A program made the position numbers and the translations under genes. This document shows, one piece after another, positions 1 through 7,735 of a stretch of 64,000 nt of DNA; within the stretch, counting starts at the first letter, position 1, and each line of letters begins with the position of its first letter. The notes under the pieces were generated by a model, which made no database searches, was not told the origin of the DNA, and worked only from the letters and a program-made list of their open reading frames with translations. Source of the stretch: UBA10349 sp003485905 (GTDB taxonomy: Bacteria; Pseudomonadota; Gammaproteobacteria; Arenicellales; Arenicellaceae); NCBI GenBank assembly GCA_943787185.1, contig CALSLL010000002.1, forward strand, positions 62,001 to 126,000, in the 5' to 3' direction.

Positions 1-2
1 GA

Positions 3-206
3 CTGGAGGTGCACGTTAGCGAAGTCAGGTCAGCGTTATTGGATGAAGGTGCCGTAGGCCGCCGATTAGACTTCTTAATGCAGGAATTAAACCGGGAGGC
101 AAATACTCTGGGGTCTAAATCGCAGGATTCTCGTATGACTCAGGCATCGATAGAGCTTAAGGTGCTTATAGAGCAAATGCGGGAACAGGTTCAAAACTTG
201 GAATAA
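3..206 (+). CDS. yicC: YicC-family protein, C-terminal fragment
   Basis: The reading frame is open from the window edge to a TAA stop, giving only the last ~67 residues. The segment reads VGRRLDFLMQELNREANTLG, followed by IELKVLIEQMREQVQN, which is the characteristic C-terminal DUF1732 region of the YicC stress-linked RNase family. E. coli YicC ends almost identically. The start lies before the window. In many proteobacteria yicC directly precedes gmk; here gmk is about 3.8 kb downstream, beyond an inserted block. Family assignment is firm. Nothing can be said about the N-terminal part. Confidence 0.93.
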   Translation: MEVHVSEVRSALLDEGAVGRRLDFLMQELNREANTLGSKSQDSRMTQASIELKVLIEQMREQVQNLE

Positions 207-337
207 TATCTAATCCGTTCTATTGGATAACTGCCTACCGCTAATAGCGGTCATTTATTGGGCTAGTCTGAGCGTATCTTGTATAACCGCAGTCCCAATA
301 GTAGGGTGTGACTTAAACGATCATTCAGGGGAGAAGA

Positions 338-1357
338 ATGAGAAATATATTGGCGTTAGCCATATCCTTTTATTCATTGATTATCACTGTACCTGGATTC
401 GCTCATCATAGCGGCTCGATATTCGATCAGGACTCGGTTGTAGCGTTGGAAGGCACAGTCAGTGATTTCAGTTGGAGCAATCCACATGTTTATATCCACG
501 TCGAGACAATGGACGCTACTGGCGAGGTCACTGAGTGGCAGATAGAAACCGACGCGACTCCAATTTTAACGCGTAGCGGCTGGTCTTCGGGATCTTTGCG
601 GCCCGGTGAACAAGTCGTTGTGCGCGCGAATCCAGACAAGAATGCACAGCGTCCGCATGGACGATTAATATCGGTCGCGACGGCTGATGGCGCACTACTT
701 TCACCGCGGTTGTCGTTTAAAAGCAGGCCGAGTGATGCGGCGATAGGATCTGTTGCCTCTGGCATCACTGGCATCTGGTCAACGCCGCTCGCGACGAATG
801 CGCATCTTTGGCATCTCAGAAGTTCTGTGCGAACCTTGACGCCTAGCGCAGTAGCGGCACAAGCCGAGTATGATGTCACGCGCGACAGCCCCGCAGGCAA
901 ATGCACCGCTTACCCAACACCGACTTTTTTGGGCGTCCCGTATCTGAACGAGATTTCCATAAGCGATGACAAAATTACAATACGCGGTGAGCTGTTTGGG
1001 TCAGAGCGAGTCATCTATACCGATGGGCGAGATCACCCGGAAAACGCAGAGCATACGAATCAAGGGCATTCGATTGGATGGTGGGAAGACGATGTATTGG
1101 TTGTAGAGACCAGCTTATTTGCCGAACATCGATCAGCTCTAATTGACGGAGCACCAATGGGTTCAAATAGGCATGTTATCGAGCGGTTCTCGCTTAGCGA
1201 TGACGGTCGACGGCTACTTATAAATTTTGTGGTTGAGGACCCAGACTATTTGGCTGAACCGTTCAAGGGCGATATGGAGTGGGATTTTGCACCGCAATTC
1301 GAGTTCATTAATATCGACTGTGATCCCGAAATATCGACCAAACCGTGGGGTGGTTAG
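338..1357 (+). CDS. DUF6152-family exported protein
   Basis: This is a 339-residue secreted protein of unknown function. The start is ATG at 338, preceded by a GGGGAG ribosome binding site. Residues 1-22 form a signal peptide ending ...GFA, and the mature protein begins HHSGSIFDQ, the HHS(F)xxFD hallmark of DUF6152. The first ~110 residues form a beta-rich domain with the SNPHVYIHVE motif. The second part contains HTNQGHSIGWWEDDVLVVET and a late CDPE, typical of the longer two-part members. The gene lies alone on the + strand between yicC and an MBL lipoprotein, in a segment separating yicC from gmk. The family label is reasonably sure; no enzymatic role can be deduced. A periplasmic location is inferred from the signal peptide. 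Confidence 0.8.
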   Translation: MRNILALAISFYSLIITVPGFAHHSGSIFDQDSVVALEGTVSDFSWSNPHVYIHVETMDATGEVTEWQIETDATPILTRSGWSSGSLRPGEQVVVRANPDKNAQRPHGRLISVATADGALLSPRLSFKSRPSDAAIGSVASGITGIWSTPLATNAHLWHLRSSVRTLTPSAVAAQAEYDVTRDSPAGKCTAYPTPTFLGVPYLNEISISDDKITIRGELFGSERVIYTDGRDHPENAEHTNQGHSIGWWEDDVLVVETSLFAEHRSALIDGAPMGSNRHVIERFSLSDDGRRLLINFVVEDPDYLAEPFKGDMEWDFAPQFEFINIDCDPEISTKPWGG

Positions 1358-1482
1358 AGGTAAGATAACGCGTATATACGCAAATGTCCGTTAATTGCCC
1401 AAAGCGGTCATTCGAGTATAAAGTTTATTTTCTAATAATCTTCCAATATGATTCCATAATGCTTTGAGATCAAGTAAACAAT

Positions 1483-1506
1483 AAACGGGCCCGAAGGCCC
1501 GTTTTT
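1483..1506. terminator. Bidirectional intrinsic terminator
   Basis: A 9-bp perfect stem (AAACGGGCC / GGCCCGTTT) encloses a CGAA tetraloop at 1492-1495, with T runs readable on both strands. It lies between the convergent DUF6152 (+) and MBL (-) genes and would end both transcripts. Confidence 0.85.
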
Positions 1507-1530
1507 AAAACTAATTCGAAAGTATCTTCC

Positions 1531-2391
1531 TTAGTACCAAGCTCTCTGGCGGACTTCGGTATTGCCGCCACCTTCAGCAACGAGCTCTGCAAACATGTTC
1601 ACATCGCTCTCGCCAAAATGGTAAGGATAAACGACGGCCGGTGCGAACTCGACTACTGCGCTGGCTGCCTGCACCTCTGTCATAGTGTATGGAAGGTTGA
1701 AGCAGACGAACGCGAAATCAATGTTCTCGAGCGCTCGCATTTCTGGAATATCTTCCGTGTCGCCACTAATGTAGATTCGCTTGCCGCCGATCGTCAGCAC
1801 ATAGCCGTTTCCACGCCCTTTATCGTGGTACTTGAGACGATCTTCGGTTAGGTTATACATCGGAATTGCTTCTAGATTTAAGCCAAGTACTGACGTCTCT
1901 TCGCCATTAGCGATCGTTTGAGACTGAGACGACATACCTTCGGGCAAACCTTCGACGACAGCGGCGGGCGCTACAATCAGGGTGTCCGCAGTTACTACGG
2001 CCTGTAGAGTCTCTGCATCAAGATGGTCCCCATGTATATCAGTGATCAAAATTAAATCAGGGCTCGGTAATCCATCGAAACTCGCTGCACCCCCTACTGG
2101 GTCCACATAAATTGTTTGGCCGCCCCATGACATTGCGAATGTTGCATGGTTAATCGGCTGAATAACGAGATCCCCATTATCAGTCGCGATTATGTCTCCA
2201 CTAACTATCAGGGCTGCAGGTACCACCTCGACTGGAGGTGTTGTTTCTGTGGTTGCTTCAACTACTGATTCTACTACAGGTGCTGCCTCAGCTGCTGGCG
2301 CTGTCTCGGCTGTTGGCGTTGATTCTTGCGTACACGCAGCGAAAACTAACAATGAAATTGCCATACATACAAATCTAAAATGAAGTTTCAT
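1531..2391 (-). CDS. MBL-fold metallo-hydrolase lipoprotein
   Basis: This is a 286-residue predicted lipoprotein. The signal peptide ends in a lipobox-like FAAC with the lipidated Cys at residue 20. An Ala/Pro/Thr/Val/Glu-rich linker to about residue 60 would tether the domain to the membrane. The catalytic part is a UlaG-like metallo-beta-lactamase fold. The metal motif reads DIHGDH, so the first His of the usual HxHxDH is Asp. Later landmarks are ISGDTED and a C-terminal YPYHFGE. Such proteins usually act as hydrolases on small phosphate or lactone substrates, but the substrate here is unknown. The gene ends at the bidirectional terminator and lies next to an IS30 element. It is an accessory gene in the yicC-gmk gap. 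Confidence 0.82.
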   Translation of the reverse strand: MKLHFRFVCMAISLLVFAACTQESTPTAETAPAAEAAPVVESVVEATTETTPPVEVVPAALIVSGDIIATDNGDLVIQPINHATFAMSWGGQTIYVDPVGGAASFDGLPSPDLILITDIHGDHLDAETLQAVVTADTLIVAPAAVVEGLPEGMSSQSQTIANGEETSVLGLNLEAIPMYNLTEDRLKYHDKGRGNGYVLTIGGKRIYISGDTEDIPEMRALENIDFAFVCFNLPYTMTEVQAASAVVEFAPAVVYPYHFGESDVNMFAELVAEGGGNTEVRQRAWY

Positions 2392-2490
2392 ATAATTATC
2401 CCCTTAAAAATTTCAAACAAAGTGGCATTCTATTCCCCATGGTATAAGGGTTCAATTCTACCAGTGATTAATCGAGTGACAGATTTGAGT

Positions 2491-2516
2491 TGCGATTTCA
2501 ACCGGTCGACGCAACA
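2491..2516. repeat. IS30 terminal inverted repeat, left
   Basis: This 26-bp arm is the exact reverse complement of 3694-3719. The transposase TGA stop (plus-strand TCA at 2498-2500) lies inside it, so the coding region reaches into the IS end. Confidence 0.93.
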
Positions 2517-3658
2517 CATTGGTTAAATCGGTCTGCTGGTGTTTGGAAGTTTAACGTTTTTCTCGGCCGCTCGTTTAACTGTCTGGCCACTGCATTCAGT
2601 TTCGCCTGTGAATGTACTGATAAGTCTGTGCCCTTCGGGAAGTACTGCCTAAGCAGACCATTCGTGTTCTCGTTCGATCCTCTCTGCCAAGGGCTGTGTG
2701 GATCACAGAAGTAAACGTCGACGTCAGTGGCCAGCGTAAATCGCTTGTGGTCAGCCAGTTCTTTACCACGATCCCAAGTGAGTGATTTGTACAGCTCTCT
2801 CGGTAGTTTGTGCGCTTGCTTGATCAGCGCGTTGATCACGGTCTCTGTGTCCTTGCCATTCACCTTAGCGAGCATCACGTAACGTGTGTGTCGTTCAACT
2901 AGGGTGGCGATATGGGTGTTGCGTGGCCCAGAGATAAGATCACCTTCCCAGTGACCGGGCACCGCCCGGTCTTCAACTGAGGCTGGTCGCTCACTGATCG
3001 ATACAGCATCGGTGATCTTACCGCGATCATCTGCTTTGTGCGTGTGGTGGCGTGAACGACGCATACTACGTTTCTTCCTAAGGTGTTGGAGAAGCTCCTT
3101 TTTTAAGGCTCCACGGGCTTGTATAAAGAGACTGCGATAAATAGTTTCGTGTGACACGTGAAAGTCCTCATCGTCTGGATACGCACACTTTAACCAGCCA
3201 GCGATCTGTTCAGGTGACCAGAGCTGATTAAGTTTCTTCGCCACAATACGGGCTAACGCACGATTGTCCACCAGTCTACATCGCTTGGGCCGATGGGATC
3301 GATCCCAAGCGGCCTGATCCGCTTTATTAGCCCGATAACATCGTCGACCACCATTGCGCTTGATCTCTCGACTGATTGTTGAAGATGCACGCCCCAGTGA
3401 TACGGCAATTGATCGGATAGAGTAACCCGCCACTACACTGCGTGAGATCTCTTCACGTTCAGGCAACGTTAGTGCTAATCGTGATCGCTTCCTTTGCGGT
3501 GGTCGAATCCCTCCGGTGCGTGACAGAATACCTGCGATTGAGCTGTGATTGCGATCAAATAATGCGGCTATCTTATGCAGTGAATCACCTTTCTGCCAGC
3601 GATCCCACATCAATGCTTTATCTGTTTCTGTGTAATAAATCCTCGACCTTTGTCTCAT
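2498..3658 (-). CDS. IS30-family transposase
   Basis: This is a 386-residue DDE transposase that cuts and joins the ends of its own IS. I place the start at the ATG with its A at 3658, preceded on the minus strand by a GGAG ribosome binding site and giving the usual family length. The frame stays open upstream to 3871 but there crosses the IS terminus, so that extension is not real. Residues 1-60 and about 65-115 form HTH segments, including ERE-EISRSVVAGYSIRSIA. The catalytic core has Asp in HWEGDLISG, Asp in TWDRGKELADH and Glu in QRGSNENTNGLLRQYFP. No frameshift or premature stop is seen, so the protein should be functional. Confidence 0.95.
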   Translation of the reverse strand: MRQRSRIYYTETDKALMWDRWQKGDSLHKIAALFDRNHSSIAGILSRTGGIRPPQRKRSRLALTLPEREEISRSVVAGYSIRSIAVSLGRASSTISREIKRNGGRRCYRANKADQAAWDRSHRPKRCRLVDNRALARIVAKKLNQLWSPEQIAGWLKCAYPDDEDFHVSHETIYRSLFIQARGALKKELLQHLRKKRSMRRSRHHTHKADDRGKITDAVSISERPASVEDRAVPGHWEGDLISGPRNTHIATLVERHTRYVMLAKVNGKDTETVINALIKQAHKLPRELYKSLTWDRGKELADHKRFTLATDVDVYFCDPHSPWQRGSNENTNGLLRQYFPKGTDLSVHSQAKLNAVARQLNERPRKTLNFQTPADRFNQCVASTG

Positions 3659-3693
3659 CTGCAACACTCCTTCTCTTTGATAAGAGAGTAAAC

Positions 3694-3719
3694 TGTTGCG
3701 TCGACCGGTTGAAATCGCA
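3694..3719. repeat. IS30 terminal inverted repeat, right
   Basis: This 26-bp arm is the perfect partner of 2491-2516. It lies 35 bp upstream of the transposase start codon and would overlap its promoter region. Confidence 0.93.
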
Positions 3720-3721
3720 GT

Positions 3722-4008
3722 ATAAAACAGCCATTTGGGTATATTGTCTTCTGAGGCATGTGTTGGCTTAGATAGGTTTTGTGGTAGCCTGACTTTATCT
3801 ACAAAATTAGCGATATAAAAGAGGTGCAATTGCGTAAAGGTCAGCTCACTGAGAAATCTAAAAAATATCAAAATATTTAGCTATCAAGACTAAATATCGC
3901 ATAGAATACGCCGCTCGCTTTACCAGGGTGGATTTGAACGCCTGAGGTTTGCCTGAAATTGCGTTTGTTTTGTAGAGTCAGTAGAACTGACATATTCCTT
4001 TTGCCATC
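3722..4008. other. Non-coding stretch between IS30 and gmk
   Basis: This 287-bp AT-rich stretch has no credible ORF. It must hold the promoter that now drives gmk, because the yicC transcript is interrupted by the inserted block. A weak candidate is TTGCGT at 3959-3964 followed 17 bp later by TAGAAC, which is far from consensus. A short GTCAG/CTGAC hairpin (3977-3991) overlaps that -10. I see no RNA gene and no IS remnant. Confidence 0.4.
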
Positions 4009-4617
4009 ATGACCGAATCTGCGGCTCAGTTGCTTATTTTGTCGGCGCCGTCAGGTGCTGGTAAGACGAGCCTTGCACATGCACTGGTAGAACAGCTGCC
4101 AAATACGGTTATGTCAATTTCACATACCACGCGTGAGCGACGAGATGGTGAAAAAGAGGGGCTGGATTACTATTTTGTCGATGACGAGGAGTTTTCGCAA
4201 ATGGTCGAATCTGGTGGGTTTTTGGAATACGCCGAAGTTTACAATTACCGTTACGGTACTGGTCGGCACGCAGTTCAGAAGCTGTTGGAGTTAGGCAGCA
4301 ACGTGCTGCTAGATATCGATTGGCAAGGCGGACAACAGGTTCGATCGGCTTTATCAGATGTGCTCAGTGTGTCGATACTTCCGCCATCTTTGGAAGAATT
4401 AGAGCAGAGATTAAGGTCGCGGGCACAAGATAGTGAAGAGACGATACAGCGAAGAATGAGTCTCGCCTTGGCCGAAATGCGGCATTGTTATGAGGCAGAC
4501 TTTATAGTTTTAAATGATGATTTTGAGTCTGCGTTGGAGGATTTAAAGAAGATATTACAGGGTCGGTCTGAACAGATTCGTCCTTTGACGATAGATTTAC
4601 AGGCATTGCTAAAATAG
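4009..4617 (+). CDS. gmk: Guanylate kinase
   Basis: This 202-residue enzyme phosphorylates GMP to GDP with ATP in purine nucleotide metabolism and supplies the GDP/GTP pool used by the downstream SpoT. The P-loop SAPSGAGKTS is at residues 12-21. The GMP-binding region has SHTTRERRDGE and GLDYYFV. YAEVYNYRYGT and LLDIDWQGGQQV are also family hallmarks, and the length is standard. The start ATG at 4009 gives the canonical N-terminus. The gmk-rpoZ-spoT order is the usual gammaproteobacterial one, with the normal upstream neighbour yicC displaced by the accessory block. Confidence 0.97.
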   Translation: MTESAAQLLILSAPSGAGKTSLAHALVEQLPNTVMSISHTTRERRDGEKEGLDYYFVDDEEFSQMVESGGFLEYAEVYNYRYGTGRHAVQKLLELGSNVLLDIDWQGGQQVRSALSDVLSVSILPPSLEELEQRLRSRAQDSEETIQRRMSLALAEMRHCYEADFIVLNDDFESALEDLKKILQGRSEQIRPLTIDLQALLK

Positions 4618-4718
4618 CTGGATTCGACTGTTATACTAAGATCATTAGGTAAGCAGTCCGGTTATTGGATTTGCATTAAATAGAGTTCGCAATAATTAGT
4701 AGTATAAACGTTAGCGTA

Positions 4719-4732
4719 GTGGTCTAGACCAC
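4719..4732. promoter_or_regulatory. 14-bp perfect palindrome upstream of rpoZ
   Basis: GTGGTCTAGACCAC is fully self-complementary and lies 17 bp before the rpoZ start codon, just upstream of the AGTAGGAG ribosome binding site. It could be an operator for a dimeric regulator or a small 5'-UTR hairpin. No protein can be assigned from sequence alone. Confidence 0.4.
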
Positions 4733-4749
4733 AAAGTAGGAGTAACAAA

Positions 4750-5139
4750 ATGGCACGTATTACCGTAGAAGATTGTCTTGATAATGTAGACAATCGATTT
4801 CAACTAGTTTTGGTCGCGTCAAAGCGCGCACGTCAATTATCGCTGGGTTCTGAGCCCCTGGTAGAGCAAGGTAAAGATAAGCCTACAGTTCTAGCGTTGC
4901 GAGAGATTGCTGAGGGCCACATTACGAGGGATATTCTTATTGAGGCCCCAGAAGACGATTTGGCAGACTTTTTGGGCGATATTGATGATGATATAGACAC
5001 TGACGCGTTGGTCGACGAAGAGCTGGCCGCGTTAATTAGCGGTGGATTGACTCTTGATACGCCGCAGGTAGAGGCTAAGGAAGAACAGCAAGCTGATGCC
5101 ATCGATAGCAAACCTGCGGAGGAAAGTACCTCAGAATAA
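4750..5139 (+). CDS. rpoZ: RNA polymerase omega subunit
   Basis: This 129-residue protein promotes RNA polymerase assembly and forms part of a ppGpp binding site on the enzyme. The N-terminal 65 residues (MARITVEDCLDNVDNRFQLV, then ASKRARQL and KPTVLALREIA) are the conserved omega fold. The tail is longer and very acidic (EDDLADFLGDIDDDIDTDAL). The ATG at 4750 follows a GGAG ribosome binding site. The 3' end overlaps the spoT reading frame by 44 bases. The neighbourhood is functionally coherent: Gmk supplies GDP, SpoT makes and degrades (p)ppGpp, and omega helps RNA polymerase sense it. Confidence 0.97.
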   Translation: MARITVEDCLDNVDNRFQLVLVASKRARQLSLGSEPLVEQGKDKPTVLALREIAEGHITRDILIEAPEDDLADFLGDIDDDIDTDALVDEELAALISGGLTLDTPQVEAKEEQQADAIDSKPAEESTSE

Positions 5140-7270
5140 GATCGGAAAGCGCTTGCCGCTTTCTTCTAGACGGAAAGCGCTCGCATTATGTGAGCGCTTA
5201 CGTGAATACTTGGGTGAGCCCGAAGTCGCGGACGTATATAGAGCCTATCAGTACGCGGCTTTGGCACATAGAGGACAAAGACGCCAATCGGGAGAGGCGT
5301 ATGTGCAGCATCCCATCGCCGTTGCCGATTCGCTGGTCGACTTAGGCTTCGATAGTCGCACATTAATAGCCGCGTTATTACATGATGTAATAGAAGACAC
5401 CCCAACGGCTAAAGAGGACATAACCGAACAATTTGGTGCTGACGTAGCCAAACTGGTAGATGGGGTTAGCAAGATCGGCCAGCTTCAGTTCGAAGATCGG
5501 GAGCACGCAGAGGCTGAGAACTTGCGAAAAATGCTTATGGCGATGTCTGAAGACGTACGCGTCATAATTATTAAGCTCGCCGATCGATTACATAATATGC
5601 GGACTATGGCGGCTATGCGTGCAAATAAGCGGGTTCGAATTTCTCGCCAAACCATGGATATTTATGCCCCGATCGCAAATCGATTAGGATTGTATGATTG
5701 GAGTCAGGAGTTAGAAGATTTATCTTTTCGCTATATATACCCCAAGCGGCACAAGGCGATTAAAGATGAATTGAAATCGCGTGAAGGGAATCGTAAAGCG
5801 ATTGTACTCAAGTTAAAAACAGCATTAGCTGATGCACTTATTGCGCATGACCTTGATGCCGAGGTGTTTGGCCGGCGTAAGACAGTATTCAGTATTTACA
5901 AGAAAATGCGCGCTAAACGACGCTCTTTTAATGAGCTCTATGACATCTATGGGTTCAGAGTCATCGTAGCGACAGCAGACGAGTGCTACCGAGCACTTGG
6001 CATCATGCACAACACATTCAAACCGATCCCGGGACGATTTTCAGACTATGTTGCGATTCCCAAAGTTAATGGTTATCAATCGCTTCACACTATAGTGTTT
6101 GGTCCGTTTGGAGAAAGTATTGAAATTCAGATTCGTACCGGGGAAATGGATCGTATTGCTGAGGATGGAGTCGCCGCACATTGGATGTATAAGTCTGAGC
6201 AGAAAAAATTTGAGAACCCTCAAAACTATACTCGGCAATGGCTTCGTGAGCTGTTGGATCCTGCGCGTGAAACTGGCAATCCGACAGACTTTTTGGAGCA
6301 TCTCAAAACGGACCTCTATCCGGATAAAGTTTATGTGTTCACTCCTAAAGGTGACATCATGAAATTACCAAGAGGTGCGACTGCTCTAGATTTCGCATTT
6401 TCAGTTCACACCGATATTGGGATACATTGTTCCGGTGCCAGAATTAATCACCAGCTGGTCTCGCTACCAACCGTTTTACGCAATGGAGATCATGTTGAAA
6501 TAATAACTAATAACAGGGTAATCCCCACGGCGACGTGGTTGAACTACTCTGTTACTGGCCGCGCGCGATCGGCAATTCGTGGTTATTTGAAAAACCAACG
6601 TCGCGAAGATGCGCTTAAGCTTGGAAAGACGTTGTTGGGTCATGCCCTAAAGACCCGCTGGTTCGGTCGGAAAAAGGTTGAGCTAGAATTGCGAGATAAA
6701 CTGCTTTCCGACCTAAAATTGGAAATCTGGGATGATTTGCTGATAAGTATTGGTTTTGGGAATCGACTAGCTGAACTGGTTGCGAGGCAAATTGATTCAC
6801 TTGGTGGTGAAGGCCGCGAACCGGCTGGTGAGCAGCCACTGCTAATCAAAGGTGCTGAAGGTATATTAGTTAACTATGCACGTTGCTGCAGACCCATACC
6901 GGGAGATGCCGTACTGGGTGTGTTTACAGCCGGGCAGGGATTAACTGTGCATACAACGGCTTGCCCAAATATTAATGAATTGCGGAAGCAGCCAGACAAA
7001 TGCCTATTGGTCGAATGGCATGACGAAATCGGCAAAGTATTTCCGGTTGGAATGCGGGTTCAGGGTATTAATGGCAAGGGAGCGTTCGCAAACGTCGCTT
7101 TGGCGATTGCAGATGCTGGCGCGAACATCGATCATGTCTCTATCGATGAAGGCGGCGCGACCATTTATAGTATGCACTTTGTCATAGAAGTAAAAGATCG
7201 AATACAACTCGCACAAGTGATTAAACAAGTTCGAAAACGAAAAGGTGTCAGAAAAGTGACCCGTGAATAG
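5096..7270 (+). CDS. spoT: Bifunctional (p)ppGpp synthetase/hydrolase SpoT
   Basis: This 724-residue RelA/SpoT homologue controls the stringent response. The N-terminal HD hydrolase domain is intact (HDVIEDT at residues 96-102; KLADRLHNMRT about 160-170). The synthetase domain has DIYGFRVIV, NGYQSLHT and EIQIRTGEMD. These are followed by a TGS domain (VYVFTPKGDIMKLPRGATAL), a CCRPIPGD segment and a C-terminal ACT domain. Both activities are therefore expected. The start is uncertain: ATG 5096 lies inside rpoZ (44-base overlap) with an AAGGAAG element upstream, while TTG 5153 is a later alternative without a good ribosome binding site. The overlap suggests translational coupling to rpoZ. ridA follows after 8 bases. 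Confidence 0.96.
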   Translation: MPSIANLRRKVPQNKIGKRLPLSSRRKALALCERLREYLGEPEVADVYRAYQYAALAHRGQRRQSGEAYVQHPIAVADSLVDLGFDSRTLIAALLHDVIEDTPTAKEDITEQFGADVAKLVDGVSKIGQLQFEDREHAEAENLRKMLMAMSEDVRVIIIKLADRLHNMRTMAAMRANKRVRISRQTMDIYAPIANRLGLYDWSQELEDLSFRYIYPKRHKAIKDELKSREGNRKAIVLKLKTALADALIAHDLDAEVFGRRKTVFSIYKKMRAKRRSFNELYDIYGFRVIVATADECYRALGIMHNTFKPIPGRFSDYVAIPKVNGYQSLHTIVFGPFGESIEIQIRTGEMDRIAEDGVAAHWMYKSEQKKFENPQNYTRQWLRELLDPARETGNPTDFLEHLKTDLYPDKVYVFTPKGDIMKLPRGATALDFAFSVHTDIGIHCSGARINHQLVSLPTVLRNGDHVEIITNNRVIPTATWLNYSVTGRARSAIRGYLKNQRREDALKLGKTLLGHALKTRWFGRKKVELELRDKLLSDLKLEIWDDLLISIGFGNRLAELVARQIDSLGGEGREPAGEQPLLIKGAEGILVNYARCCRPIPGDAVLGVFTAGQGLTVHTTACPNINELRKQPDKCLLVEWHDEIGKVFPVGMRVQGINGKGAFANVALAIADAGANIDHVSIDEGGATIYSMHFVIEVKDRIQLAQVIKQVRKRKGVRKVTRE

Positions 7271-7278
7271 GAGATTTA

Positions 7279-7677
7279 ATGAGCAGATCCACAATCCATA
7301 CTGAAAACGCCCCGGCGGCAATCGGAACCTATTCGCAAGCGGTTAAGGTTAGATCCACAGTGTATTTGTCTGGCCAGATTCCATTGGACCCAATAACTAT
7401 GGAAATGCAGAATGAAAACTTTGCAACCGAAACCCACCAAGTGTTTAAGAATCTGTCATCGGTGGCAGTAGCGGCTGGCGGAAGCTTAAGAGATCTAGTT
7501 AAGCTAAATATTTTCATGGTTGATTTAAGTAATTTTGCTGAATTAAATGAAATCATGAGTGAATATTTTACTGAGCCGTATCCAGCGCGTGCAGCTGTAC
7601 AGGTTGCTGCATTGCCTAAAGGCGCGACTATCGAAATGGATGGGGTTCTTGAATTGCCTGGCGATTATTCATACTAG
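7279..7677 (+). CDS. ridA: Enamine/imine deaminase RidA
   Basis: This 132-residue member of the YjgF/YER057c/UK114 family hydrolyses reactive 2-aminoacrylate and related imines released by PLP enzymes. The ATG at 7279 has a GGAG ribosome binding site. Conserved features are APAAIGTYSQAV near the N-terminus, VYLSGQIPLDP, and the active-site segment YPARAAVQVAALPKGA with the carboxylate-binding Arg, then a Glu in ATIEMDG. It is a cytosolic trimer by family knowledge. It lies 8 bases after spoT, probably in the same transcript, as in many gammaproteobacteria. Confidence 0.95.
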   Translation: MSRSTIHTENAPAAIGTYSQAVKVRSTVYLSGQIPLDPITMEMQNENFATETHQVFKNLSSVAVAAGGSLRDLVKLNIFMVDLSNFAELNEIMSEYFTEPYPARAAVQVAALPKGATIEMDGVLELPGDYSY

Positions 7678-7735
7678 TGTGACCAAGAACATTCACGGCA
7701 ATGTTTAAACAATAATTTTCAAATCCGTAAATAGC

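Larger units (their letters stand above)
2491..3719 (-). mobile_element. Complete IS30-family insertion sequence
   Basis: This 1229-bp element is bounded by perfect 26-bp terminal inverted repeats (2491-2516 and 3694-3719). It carries one full-length IS30-type transposase on the - strand. The dinucleotide GT flanks both ends (2489-2490 and 3720-3721), consistent with the 2-bp target duplication made by many IS30 elements. Identical ends, an intact transposase and a possible target duplication suggest a recent, possibly active insertion. Confidence 0.93.

Noticed and set aside
490..906. Antisense open frame within the DUF6152 gene
   Set aside because: No homology, no ribosome binding site; the + strand frame has a clear signal peptide and family motifs.
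3659..3871. Upstream extension of the IS30 transposase frame
   Set aside because: It crosses the IS terminal repeat and the ribosome binding site supports the ATG with A at 3658.
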